A stretch of 7,166 nt of DNA from Pseudomonadota bacterium. Its GTDB lineage: Bacteria > Pseudomonadota > Gammaproteobacteria > Burkholderiales > Gallionellaceae. The stretch's first letter is position 1. Each line of letters starts with the position of its first letter. The notes under the pieces were generated by a model. It made no database searches and was not told the origin of the DNA. It saw nothing but the letters and a program-made list of their open reading frames with translations. A program made the translations under genes and the position numbers. The stretch spans positions 1 through 7,166 of the forward strand of contig JAJXTT010000088.1 of the NCBI GenBank assembly GCA_021783525.1. The letters are read 5' to 3'. This document shows positions 1 to 6,329 of this stretch, piece by piece.

Positions 1-1
1 G

Positions 2-268
2 CGCGGCAAGCCGACTTTCATGAAGATGGTCGCATCCGGATATCCGAACAATGCTCCGCGCTGGCCCGAAGTCGGCGCAGCAGTAAAGAACATCCTTCGC
101 GTTTACAAGGCGGATGCCCGTCCTTGGGAACGTATGGCAGACTGGATCGATCGTATCGGCTGGCCGCGCTTCTTTGAAAAGACCGGTTTGCCGTTCACCA
201 AGTATCTGATCGACGATTGGCGCGGTTCGCGTTCCAACCTGAACGCTTCGACGCATATTCGCTTCTAA
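2..268 (+). CDS. dsrB: Dissimilatory sulfite reductase beta subunit DsrB, C-terminal part (5' truncated by window)
   Basis: The reading frame is open from base 2 to a TAA at 266-268, giving the last 88 residues; its 5' part lies outside the window. The tail, with segments such as GYPNNAPRWPEVG, WERMADWIDRIGWPRFFEKTG and a terminal STHIRF, is the typical C-terminus of DsrB. In this family DsrA2B2 carries siroheme and [4Fe-4S] clusters in the cytoplasm, and in sulfur oxidisers it converts DsrC-bound persulfide sulfur to sulfite. The cofactor-binding cysteines lie upstream and cannot be checked here. The Met codon at 20 is internal, not a start. dsrE follows after 14 nt, so the two are surely co-transcribed. 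dsrA is expected just upstream. Identification is by recognition of the sequence plus the operon context. Confidence 0.95.
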   Translation, partial: RGKPTFMKMVASGYPNNAPRWPEVGAAVKNILRVYKADARPWERMADWIDRIGWPRFFEKTGLPFTKYLIDDWRGSRSNLNASTHIRF

Positions 269-270
269 GC

Positions 271-276
271 GGGGAG
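271..276 (+). promoter_or_regulatory. Ribosome binding site that fixes the dsrE start
   Basis: GGGGAG sits 6 nt before the ATG at 283, just after the dsrB stop. It decides for this start over the in-frame ATG at 217, which has no such site and lies within dsrB. Confidence 0.75.
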
Positions 277-282
277 TTCTTG

Positions 283-642
283 ATGAAATTCGGAATTGTC
301 GTCAACGAGGGGCCATACCAGCATCAAGCCAGCGATTCGGCTTATCTGTTTGCCAAGGCTGCCATTGCCAAAGGGCACGAAGTATGGCGCGTGTTCTTCT
401 ACCACGATGGCGTCAACAACGCATCGAAGTTGACGGAGCCGCCGCAGGATGACCGGCATATTGTGAATCGCTGGGCAAAACTGGCTGAAGAGCACAAGGT
501 GGATCTGGTGGTTTGCGTTGCTGCGGCTTTGCGTCGCGGTATCAAAGAAGAGAACCTGGCCCAGGGTTTCCGCATCTCCGGGCTGGGGCAACTGGTGGAA
601 GCCGGAATCAAGTGTGACCGTCTGGTCACCTTCGGCGATTAA
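283..642 (+). CDS. dsrE: DsrE, sulfurtransferase subunit with active-site Cys78
   Basis: This is a 119-residue protein of the DsrE/TusD family, a cytoplasmic sulfurtransferase forming the DsrE2F2H2 hexamer that passes sulfane sulfur to DsrC. It begins MKFGIVVNEGPYQHQASDSA and ends in the family-typical CDRLVTFGD. The conserved catalytic cysteine falls at residue 78 (VDLVVCVAAALRRG), the same number as the active cysteine of A. vinosum DsrE and E. coli TusD. A second cysteine is at 111. The ATG at 283 is chosen because GGGGAG at 271-276 lies 6 nt upstream and the product length matches the family; an in-frame ATG at 217 would run back into dsrB. dsrE with dsrF and dsrH marks sulfur oxidisers, because sulfate reducers usually lack this trio. 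Confidence 0.97.
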   Translation: MKFGIVVNEGPYQHQASDSAYLFAKAAIAKGHEVWRVFFYHDGVNNASKLTEPPQDDRHIVNRWAKLAEEHKVDLVVCVAAALRRGIKEENLAQGFRISGLGQLVEAGIKCDRLVTFGD

Positions 643-653
643 GGAGAGACGGA

Positions 654-1019
654 ATGAGTGATGCGAAAAAATTCATGTTCGTCAATCGCAAGGCGCCTTA
701 CGGCACGATCTACGCGCTGGAATCGCTGGAGGTGGTCTTGATCACGGCGGCATTTGACCAGGATGTTTCACTGGCATTTCTGGATGACGGCGTGTACCAG
801 CTGAAAAAGGGGCAGCAGACAAAGGGGATAGAGACCAAGAATTTCTCGCCTGCTTATCGTGCCCTGGAAGACTACGACATCGAGAAACTGTACGTGGATA
901 AAGAAGCCATGGAGGCGCGTGGTCTGACCGAGGAAGATTTTTTGGTACCCGTCACATTGCTCAGCCGTGCCGAGATGGGCAAACTGATGGACGAGCAAGA
1001 CGTGGTCTTGAGTTTCTAA
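654..1019 (+). CDS. dsrF: DsrF, cysteine-free subunit of the DsrEFH sulfurtransferase
   Basis: This 121-residue protein of the DsrE/F family corresponds to TusC of the E. coli TusBCD complex. It shows the family start KKFMFVNRKAPYGTIYALESL and the segment AAFDQDVSLAFLDDGVYQL. The whole protein contains no cysteine, so it cannot carry a persulfide. This agrees with a structural role for DsrF, sulfur transfer being assigned to DsrE and possibly DsrH. The start is supported by AAGGAGA at 641-647, which overlaps the dsrE stop codon and lies 6 nt before the ATG. The gap to dsrE is 11 nt and to dsrH 12 nt, consistent with coordinated production of a stoichiometric complex. Confidence 0.97.
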   Translation: MSDAKKFMFVNRKAPYGTIYALESLEVVLITAAFDQDVSLAFLDDGVYQLKKGQQTKGIETKNFSPAYRALEDYDIEKLYVDKEAMEARGLTEEDFLVPVTLLSRAEMGKLMDEQDVVLSF

Positions 1020-1031
1020 GGGGAAGGACGC

Positions 1032-1328
1032 ATGTTACATATCATCAATAAATCGCCCCTGACCAGTGTCTCGCTGGACAGTTGTTTGAATACGGCGACG
1101 GGCGGAGACATTCTGCTCATCGAAGATGCGGTCTACGCGGCGACGCGAGGCAACGCCGGGGAAACCAAGCTGCGCGCCGCGATGGGCCGGTTCAAGGTAC
1201 ACGTCCTGATGCCGGATCTCGAAGCGCGCGGATTGGGCGACCGGCTCATCGAAGGTGTTTCACCAGTCGATTATGGCGGTTTCGTCGATCTGACTAGCAG
1301 TAACAAAACCTGCCAATCCTGGCTTTAA
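1032..1328 (+). CDS. dsrH: DsrH, TusB-like subunit of the DsrEFH sulfurtransferase
   Basis: This 98-residue DsrH/TusB-family protein is the third subunit of the cytoplasmic DsrE2F2H2 hexamer. It starts MLHIINKSPLTSVSLDSCL and contains GGDILLIEDAVYAAT. Cys18 is at the place of the conserved DsrH cysteine (Cys20 in A. vinosum numbering), and a second cysteine is at 94 near the C-terminus (NKTCQSWL). A purine-rich site, GGGGAAGGA at 1020-1028, precedes the ATG; taking GGGGA as the pairing core leaves 7 nt spacing. The protein ends 27 nt before dsrC. Length and motifs are normal for the family. Confidence 0.96.
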   Translation: MLHIINKSPLTSVSLDSCLNTATGGDILLIEDAVYAATRGNAGETKLRAAMGRFKVHVLMPDLEARGLGDRLIEGVSPVDYGGFVDLTSSNKTCQSWL

Positions 1329-1342
1329 TCAGTAACAAACAG

Positions 1343-1348
1343 AAGGAG
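1343..1348 (+). promoter_or_regulatory. Strong ribosome binding site of dsrC
   Basis: AAGGAG lies 7 nt before the dsrC ATG, a near-perfect match to the anti-Shine-Dalgarno at ideal spacing. This fits the high DsrC levels known in Dsr organisms, but the expression level here is an inference. Confidence 0.7.
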
Positions 1349-1355
1349 AAACAGC

Positions 1356-1691
1356 ATGTCAACAATCGAAGTAGGCGGCAAAAGCTACGAAACAGATGAA
1401 GAAGGTTATCTGACCAACCTGGCCGATTGGAATACCGAAGTCGCGAATTACATCGCACAGACTGAGAACGTCACCATGACCGATCAGCACTGGGAAGTCG
1501 TCAATTTCCTGCGCGAGTATTTCGAGGAATACCAGATCGCTCCGGCAGTGCGCGTGCTGACCAAGGCCATCGGCAAGAAGCTCGGTGCTGAAAAAGGCAA
1601 CAGCGAGTACCTGTACGGCCTGTTCCCATACGGTCCAGGCAAGCAGGCATGCAAGATCGCCGGTCTGCCCAAACCTACCGGTTGCGTTTAA
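1356..1691 (+). CDS. dsrC: DsrC, sulfur-carrier protein with both redox cysteines
   Basis: This 111-residue DsrC/TusE-family protein is the physiological partner of DsrAB and DsrMKJOP. It carries sulfur as a persulfide or trisulfide on its flexible C-terminal arm. The arm is complete: Cys99 (GKQACKIAGLPKPTG) and the penultimate Cys110 (TGCV), separated by ten residues, with the strongly conserved YLYGLFPYGPGKQACKIAGLPKP segment. Two cysteines make this a true DsrC rather than a single-cysteine TusE-type protein. The N-terminal half (GKSYETDEEGYLTNLADWN) and the helix-turn-helix-like middle are canonical. It is set off by 27 nt on each side, wider than the other gaps in the operon, and has the best ribosome binding site in the window. 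Confidence 0.98.
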   Translation: MSTIEVGGKSYETDEEGYLTNLADWNTEVANYIAQTENVTMTDQHWEVVNFLREYFEEYQIAPAVRVLTKAIGKKLGAEKGNSEYLYGLFPYGPGKQACKIAGLPKPTGCV

Positions 1692-1718
1692 TCAAGGTCA
1701 GGCGATAGGGACACTCTC

Positions 1719-2447
1719 ATGGCGAGCATCGTTTTTGCGATTCTGTTTTATCTCGCGACGCTGTTGCTTGTCGTAGGGCTGCTCTATCGTATCAGTACCT
1801 ATGCCCGCACCCCGGCTCCGCTGAAGATACCGACAACACCTGCGCCCACCACCACAGGTGGCGTGGTGTTGCGCATGACGCGCGAAGTGGTTTTCTTTGA
1901 AAGCCTGTTCAAGGCCAATTTGTGGATATGGGGTTTCGGCTGGTTGTTCCATGCCAGTCTGGCATTGGTGATCCTGCGTCATCTGCGCTATTTCACCGAG
2001 CCAGTTTGGGAATGGGTCGCGTTCATCCAGCCGTTCGGGATGTATGCGGGCATCACCATGTTGTTGGGGTTGTGCGGACTTTGGGCTCGCCGTTTGTTAG
2101 TCGAGCGCATCCGGTACATCTCGACACCGTCTGATCATCTGATGCTAGTGTTGCTCATTGGCATAGCCGCGTCAGGTTTGATGATGAAATTCGCTGCGCA
2201 CACTGATGTGATCGCTGTGAAATCATATTTCCTCGGTTTGATGCATTTTGATGTTGGAGTGCTTCCTGCCGATCTGTTGTTAGTGGTTCATCTGTCGTTG
2301 GTTGTGTCACTCCTGGTCGTGTTCCCCAACAGCAAACTGCTGCACGCGCCAGGAGTCTTTTTTTCACCGACACGCAATCAGAAGGACGACCCACGCGAGA
2401 AGCGCCATCTGAGCGCATGGGCTGCCAAGTTGGAATCGGAGAAATAG
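1719..2447 (+). CDS. dsrM: DsrM, membrane cytochrome b subunit of DsrMKJOP
   Basis: This 242-residue membrane protein of the NarI-like gamma-subunit family is expected to bind b-type hemes and exchange electrons between quinone and DsrK. About five hydrophobic segments are visible, near residues 4-25, 67-90, 104-124, 139-160 and 183-203. Histidines suited to heme ligation are H78 and H88 in helix 2 and H191 and H209 at the end. Between helices 1 and 2 is a Pro/Thr-rich stretch (RTPAPLKIPTTPAPTT). The start is supported by a modest AGGG at 1707-1710, 8 nt from the ATG. The length is that of the short DsrM of sulfur oxidisers; some sulfate-reducer forms are longer. The stop is one base before the dsrK start, so the two genes are probably translationally coupled, and DsrM and DsrK form a known module. 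Confidence 0.95.
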   Translation: MASIVFAILFYLATLLLVVGLLYRISTYARTPAPLKIPTTPAPTTTGGVVLRMTREVVFFESLFKANLWIWGFGWLFHASLALVILRHLRYFTEPVWEWVAFIQPFGMYAGITMLLGLCGLWARRLLVERIRYISTPSDHLMLVLLIGIAASGLMMKFAAHTDVIAVKSYFLGLMHFDVGVLPADLLLVVHLSLVVSLLVVFPNSKLLHAPGVFFSPTRNQKDDPREKRHLSAWAAKLESEK

Positions 2448-2448
2448 C

Positions 2449-3978
2449 ATGGCGGACATTACGGCACCGGCCTATCGCGTCATCCCCATCATCCCCGCAT
2501 TGAAGCCGGGAGCGATGGAGGGGAAGGGGCCATTTGTTGCAGGCGACAAGCTCAACGAAGCGCTCGGCTTCCCCGGCCAGCTGGTGGAGGACTGGCATGA
2601 CCGCGCCATCGCGAAAATGGGCCAGCTGCTTTCCAAGTACCGCTCGCTCAAAGTATTCATGGATGCATGCGTGCATTGCGGCGCCTGCTCCGACAAATGC
2701 CATTATTTCATCGGCACGCAGGATCCGAAGAACATGCCGGTGGCACGCCAGGACCTGCTGCGCAGCGTTTATCGCCGCTACTTCACCCTGCCCGGCAAGT
2801 TGTTCCCCAAACTTGTTGGTGCGCGCGATCTGACGCGCGAAGTGCTGGACGAGTGGTACAACTATTTCAATCAATGCTCCGAATGTCGCCGTTGCTCGGT
2901 CTTCTGTCCTTACGGCATCGACACCGCCGAAGTGACCATGGCCGCGCGCGAGATTCTCGATTCTGTCGGTTACGGACAGAAATACTCCAACGAGATTATC
3001 GGCAAGGTACACAAGATCGGAAACAATCTCGGTCTGCCGGGCCCTGCTCTGAGCGATACGCTGGAAGGTCTGGAAGAAGACGTGAAAGATGCGACCGGCA
3101 TCGATGTGCGCTTCCCGATGGACGTGAAAGGTGCGGAAGTGCTGCTCATCACGCCGTCTGCCGACTTTTTTGCCGAGCCTCATATCGACAGCCTGATCGG
3201 TTACGCGAAAGTATTTCATGCCACGGGCACCAGCTGGACACTATCGTCGATGTCGTCAGAGGCAGGTAATTTCGGCATGTTCATCGGCAATTACGATCAA
3301 CTGCGCACCATTGCATTGCGCATCCGTCAGGCGGCGCTGGAATTGGGCGTTAAACGCATCGTGGTTGGCGAATGCGGTCATGCCTGGCGTGTGGCGTACA
3401 GCTTCTGGAATACGCTGACTGGGGTCGGAGAGGGGGCTGACCCCAATGACCATTTTGCCCAGATGCTGCAAAAGCAACTGGATCATCGCTACAAGCAGCC
3501 CGCCCATATCTGCGAGTTCACGTGGGACATGATTCAGGATAACCGTCTGACCTTCGACAAGTCGGCGAACGACAAGCACATCATCACATTCCACGATTCC
3601 TGCAACGTGGCGCGTGGATCGCGCATGGGCGATCTGCCCGGCGGGCAATTCGAGATCCCGCGCAATATCATCAGGGCGGTTGCCAACAATTTCGTCGAGA
3701 TGGCACCCAGCACCACCCGCGAACAGACATTCTGTTGCGGCGGCGGCGGTGGACTGCTGACCGACGATCTGCTCGAACTGCGCGTCAAGGGGGCGCTGCC
3801 GCGCATGGAAGTATTGCAGCAGGCAGTCGATGAGCATGGCGTCAATTTCATGGCGACCATTTGCGCCATCTGCAAGGCTCAATTTACCAAAATAATGCCC
3901 ATCTACGGTTTCGACAGGAAGATGGTGGGCGGTGTGCATCAACTGGTTAGCAATGCGATCCAGTTAGGACCGAAATAA
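2449..3978 (+). CDS. dsrK: DsrK, HdrD-like iron-sulfur subunit of DsrMKJOP
   Basis: This 509-residue cytoplasmic protein resembles the catalytic heterodisulfide reductase subunit HdrD and is thought to reduce or oxidise the DsrC cysteine pair. Two ferredoxin-type [4Fe-4S] motifs come first: C74-C77-C80-C84 (CVHCGACSDKC) and C143-C146-C149-C153 (CSECRRCSVFCPYG). The C-terminal half holds the ligands expected for the special HdrD-like cluster: C385 (HDSCNVARG), C429-C430 (FCCGGGGG) and C472/C475 (ICAIC), with a further cysteine at C309 (GECGHAWR). No signal peptide or membrane segment is seen, as expected. GGAGA at 2438-2442 gives 6 nt spacing to the ATG. Residues about 324-334 (TGVGEGADPND) are encoded by a GGGGTC/GACCCC inverted repeat, noted separately. 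The reading frame is intact throughout. Confidence 0.97.
   Translation: MADITAPAYRVIPIIPALKPGAMEGKGPFVAGDKLNEALGFPGQLVEDWHDRAIAKMGQLLSKYRSLKVFMDACVHCGACSDKCHYFIGTQDPKNMPVARQDLLRSVYRRYFTLPGKLFPKLVGARDLTREVLDEWYNYFNQCSECRRCSVFCPYGIDTAEVTMAAREILDSVGYGQKYSNEIIGKVHKIGNNLGLPGPALSDTLEGLEEDVKDATGIDVRFPMDVKGAEVLLITPSADFFAEPHIDSLIGYAKVFHATGTSWTLSSMSSEAGNFGMFIGNYDQLRTIALRIRQAALELGVKRIVVGECGHAWRVAYSFWNTLTGVGEGADPNDHFAQMLQKQLDHRYKQPAHICEFTWDMIQDNRLTFDKSANDKHIITFHDSCNVARGSRMGDLPGGQFEIPRNIIRAVANNFVEMAPSTTREQTFCCGGGGGLLTDDLLELRVKGALPRMEVLQQAVDEHGVNFMATICAICKAQFTKIMPIYGFDRKMVGGVHQLVSNAIQLGPK
3420..3445 (+). repeat. Inverted repeat TGGGGTC...GACCCCA inside dsrK
   Basis: Seven-base arms TGGGGTC (3420-3426) and GACCCCA (3439-3445) are perfect complements, separated by 12 purine-rich bases that include AGAGGGGG. 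The repeat lies in coding sequence and keeps the frame, encoding the Gly-rich loop of DsrK around residues 324-333. The arms resemble the GGGGTC-type REP palindromes scattered in many beta- and gamma-proteobacterial genomes, but only one copy is present here. Whether it is a REP element or chance is unresolved. Confidence 0.4.
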
Positions 3979-3993
3979 AGAGGAGATAAGCAA

Positions 3994-5961
3994 ATGTCAG
4001 TAGTGAGCGAAACCCCGCAGAAAATCACATTCCGTCGTTACAAGGATGGAGATAATAAAGTCCGCCGCCTGAACGAGAAAATCTTCCAGGCCAGCTATAC
4101 CTACAAGTGCCCGACCTATATACAATCCACACCCCCATGCCAGGGCAGCTGCCCGGCAGGTGAGGACATCCGGGGCTATCTGGCCATCGTGCGCGGCACA
4201 GAAAAGCCGCCCGTCGGCGCCGACGGCAAACCGACGATGCCTTGGCAAGAGTACGCATGGCGTCGCTTGACCGAGGCCAACCCGTTCCCGTCGGTGATGG
4301 GGCGCGTATGCCCGGCACCCTGCGAGACAGGTTGTAACCGCAACGAAGTGGAAGACCACGTCGGCATCAATTCTGTCGAACATTTCCTGGGCGAATATGC
4401 GATCGCCAACAAGCTCAAGTTCAACAAACCCGCGCACACGACCGGCAAGAAAGTTGCCGTTCTGGGTGGCGGCCCGGCCGGCTTGTCCTGCGCCTATCAA
4501 TTAGCCTTGAAAGGACACGAAGTTACCGTGTTCGATGAACATGAATTCCTGGGCGGGATGATGCGCTACGGTATTCCCGGCTTCCGTACTCCGCGCGATG
4601 TACTGGATGCGGAAATCCAGCGGATTCTCGATCTGGGCGTGAAAACACGCATGAAGACACGCGTAGGTACCGACATCACCATGGAGCAGATCCGCAAGGA
4701 TTTCGACGCGGTGTTCCTCGGCATGGGGGCTCAGGCCGGTCGTGCCCTGCCCATCGCGGACAGTGCGGCCCCCAATGTGGTGACTGCGACGGCTTTCCTG
4801 AAAGCCTTTAACGACGGACGTCTGCAGCATGTCGGCAAGCGCGTGGTGGTGGTTGGCGGTGGTGATACTTCCATCGACGTGGCGACAGTCGCGCGCCGTC
4901 TCGGCCACATCGAGCACGCCAAGCCAACCGATGCCGAACTCGCCATCGCCGGAAGACTGGCACACGATGTGGCGGACATCTCCGTGAAGCAAGGCGCGGA
5001 GGTCACGCTGACCTCGATTTTCAACATCGACAAGATGCAGGCCAACAAGCACGAGATTGAGCAGGCACTGGCCGAAGGTATCCAGATTATCGGCAGTCTG
5101 GCACCGGTTGGCATCGTGCGCGATGCAAATGGCCGCGCTACCGCGCTAAGAGTGGCCAAGTGCGAAGCCAAGATGGCGGGCGGCAAGCTGGAGATCAAGA
5201 ACATCGAAGGCAGCGAACATGACATCGAAGCCGATCTGATCGTGTCCGCGATCGGGCAGGCCGTCGATTTCACCGGCCTGGAGCAATTCAACAATGGCAA
5301 GGGTGCCGTCTCGACCGACCGGAATTATGTCGTGAATGGACAGCCCGGCGTGTTCGCCGGCGGCGATGTGATCCGGCCGCATCTGCTCACCACCGCGATC
5401 GGACATGGCTCCATCGCTGCCGACGGTATCCATCACTACATGAATGGCCAGGAGCTGGAAAAACGCCCCAAGATCGACGCACACCAATTCGACTTGATCA
5501 GGAAGCTGGCGGAAAAGGGGCTGGAGCCCAAAGAAAATCATGAGCCGATGCGCGGCACCTGCAATTCCAACGTCGCCGTGCATAACTTCGACGACCGTTC
5601 GGATCGCTACATCATTCCGCATGACAAGCTGTTCCTCGGACACTTCTCTTATGTGCCCCGCAACCAGCGAGCAGTGATCACTCTGGATAAGGAAAGTGCA
5701 TTGGGCAACTTCCAGGATCGATTGGGCGTGCTGGACGAGAAACAAGCCGTTGCCGAAGCCAAGCGTTGCATGAGCTGCGGAATGTGTTTCGAGTGCGACA
5801 ACTGTGTTGTGTATTGCCCGCAGACCGCCGTCTATCGCGTCAAGAAGACCGAATCTACTTTGGGCCGCTACGTAGCCACCGACTATGACAAGTGCATCGG
5901 ATGCCACATCTGTGCCGATGTGTGTCCGACTGGCTACATCCAGATGGGTTTGGGCGAATAA
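3994..5961 (+). CDS. dsrL: DsrL, NAD(P)H-linked iron-sulfur flavoprotein
   Basis: This 655-residue protein of the GltD (glutamate synthase small subunit) oxidoreductase family, fused to a ferredoxin domain, has the length of A. vinosum DsrL. In sulfur oxidisers it accepts electrons from rDsrAB and passes them to NAD(P)+. The N-terminal cluster region has C39, C49, C53 and C106, C110, C114. The FAD Rossmann motif is GGGPAG at 158-163. The second nucleotide-binding motif is VVGGGDTSIDVATVARR near 286-302, followed by an insertion before AEVTLTSIFNIDKM. The FAD-closing motif is GVFAGGDVI near 452-460. The C-terminal ferredoxin domain has C592/595/598/601/604/608 and C634/637/640/644 (CIGCHICADVCP). 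AGGAGA at 3981-3986 is 7 nt from the ATG. Its TAA shares one base with the dsrJ ATG. The C-terminal clusters make it a DsrL-1-like, oxidative-type protein by family knowledge. Confidence 0.97.
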   Translation: MSVVSETPQKITFRRYKDGDNKVRRLNEKIFQASYTYKCPTYIQSTPPCQGSCPAGEDIRGYLAIVRGTEKPPVGADGKPTMPWQEYAWRRLTEANPFPSVMGRVCPAPCETGCNRNEVEDHVGINSVEHFLGEYAIANKLKFNKPAHTTGKKVAVLGGGPAGLSCAYQLALKGHEVTVFDEHEFLGGMMRYGIPGFRTPRDVLDAEIQRILDLGVKTRMKTRVGTDITMEQIRKDFDAVFLGMGAQAGRALPIADSAAPNVVTATAFLKAFNDGRLQHVGKRVVVVGGGDTSIDVATVARRLGHIEHAKPTDAELAIAGRLAHDVADISVKQGAEVTLTSIFNIDKMQANKHEIEQALAEGIQIIGSLAPVGIVRDANGRATALRVAKCEAKMAGGKLEIKNIEGSEHDIEADLIVSAIGQAVDFTGLEQFNNGKGAVSTDRNYVVNGQPGVFAGGDVIRPHLLTTAIGHGSIAADGIHHYMNGQELEKRPKIDAHQFDLIRKLAEKGLEPKENHEPMRGTCNSNVAVHNFDDRSDRYIIPHDKLFLGHFSYVPRNQRAVITLDKESALGNFQDRLGVLDEKQAVAEAKRCMSCGMCFECDNCVVYCPQTAVYRVKKTESTLGRYVATDYDKCIGCHICADVCPTGYIQMGLGE

Positions 5962-5963
5962 TG
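5959..5963 (+). promoter_or_regulatory. TAATG stop-start overlap of dsrL and dsrJ
   Basis: The dsrL stop TAA (5959-5961) shares its last A with the dsrJ ATG (5961-5963). No clear Shine-Dalgarno is seen before it apart from GGG-rich bases near 5946-5954, so re-initiation by ribosomes ending dsrL is the likely route. Confidence 0.7.
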
Positions 5964-6329
5964 AAGCTGCTCGTCTCCCTGTTGCTTTGCCTTTGCATCC
6001 CGCTGGCCTGGGCTACCGAGGCGAACGCGCCCAAGCTGGATATCGGCAAAGGCGGGCAGTGTGTACGAGACCCCCAGTGGATGCGCAAGAACCATATGCA
6101 CCTGCTCATTCATCAACGCGACGAGGCGGTGCGCAAGGGGATACGCGACGAGCAGATCAGCCTGAAAAACTGCGTGGAATGTCATGCCAGCCTGAAAGAC
6201 GACAGCGTGATCGCGCGCGAGGACAGTTTTTGTGCCGGTTGCCACCGCTATGAGGCGGTAAAGATCGATTGCTTCGAATGCCATGCCAGCAAACGCAGGG
6301 TTGCGCTCGCGAAGAAGGATGAGAAATGA
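5961..6329 (+). CDS. dsrJ: DsrJ, periplasmic triheme cytochrome c
   Basis: This 122-residue triheme c-type cytochrome is the periplasmic subunit of DsrMKJOP. Three CXXCH heme sites are visible: CVECH (71-75), CAGCH (91-95) and CFECH (104-108). A Sec signal peptide or uncleaved anchor spans residues 1-18 (MKLLVSLLLCLCIPLAWA), with a plausible cleavage site AWA/TE. Cys34 (GGQCVRDPQWMRKNH) matches the conserved cysteine that is an axial heme ligand in A. vinosum DsrJ, and H45, H47, H51 and M41/M46 are candidates for the others. The start at 5961 is chosen because it opens directly with the signal peptide and overlaps the dsrL stop as TAATG; longer in-frame starts (5892) lie in dsrL and would bury the signal peptide. 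Expression is probably coupled to dsrL. Confidence 0.95.
   Translation: MKLLVSLLLCLCIPLAWATEANAPKLDIGKGGQCVRDPQWMRKNHMHLLIHQRDEAVRKGIRDEQISLKNCVECHASLKDDSVIAREDSFCAGCHRYEAVKIDCFECHASKRRVALAKKDEK

Noticed and set aside
217..282. Upstream in-frame ATG at 217 as the dsrE start
   Set aside because: It would overlap dsrB, has no ribosome binding site, and would add 22 residues not seen in the family. The ATG at 283 gives Cys78 in canonical numbering.
1692..1718. Possible terminator or promoter between dsrC and dsrM
   Set aside because: The 27 nt contain no stem followed by a T-run and are too short for a full promoter. A promoter inside dsrC cannot be judged by eye.
1834..1871. Inverted repeat CAACACC (1834-1840) / GGTGTTG (1865-1871), with nested CACCTG / CAGGTG, near the start of dsrM, as a possible attenuator hairpin
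   Set aside because: It lies in the Pro/Thr-Gly-Gly-Val-Val-Leu coding stretch that is typical of DsrM, has no U-run after it, and the arms are explained by repetitive Pro/Thr/Gly/Val codons.
2155..3219. Long open frame on the - strand (354 codons) opposite the end of dsrM and the first half of dsrK
   Set aside because: The + strand encodes unmistakable DsrM/DsrK with conserved motifs. The antisense product has low-complexity, His/Arg/Ala-rich composition with no recognisable domain, as expected of a codon-bias shadow in GC-rich DNA.
2667..3269. Alternative + strand frame (200 codons) inside dsrK
   Set aside because: Arg-rich frame-shifted reading of dsrK (for example RRHRRSDHGRARD) with no domain. 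The dsrK frame carries all conserved cysteines.
3736..3756. GGC/GGT repeat as a possible microsatellite
   Set aside because: It encodes the CCGGGGG motif, the normal conserved cluster-binding loop of DsrK.
5146..5907. Long open frame on the - strand (253 codons) opposite dsrL
   Set aside because: It lies wholly inside dsrL, shows no family motif and no convincing ribosome binding site context. It is a shadow of the GC-biased third codon positions.
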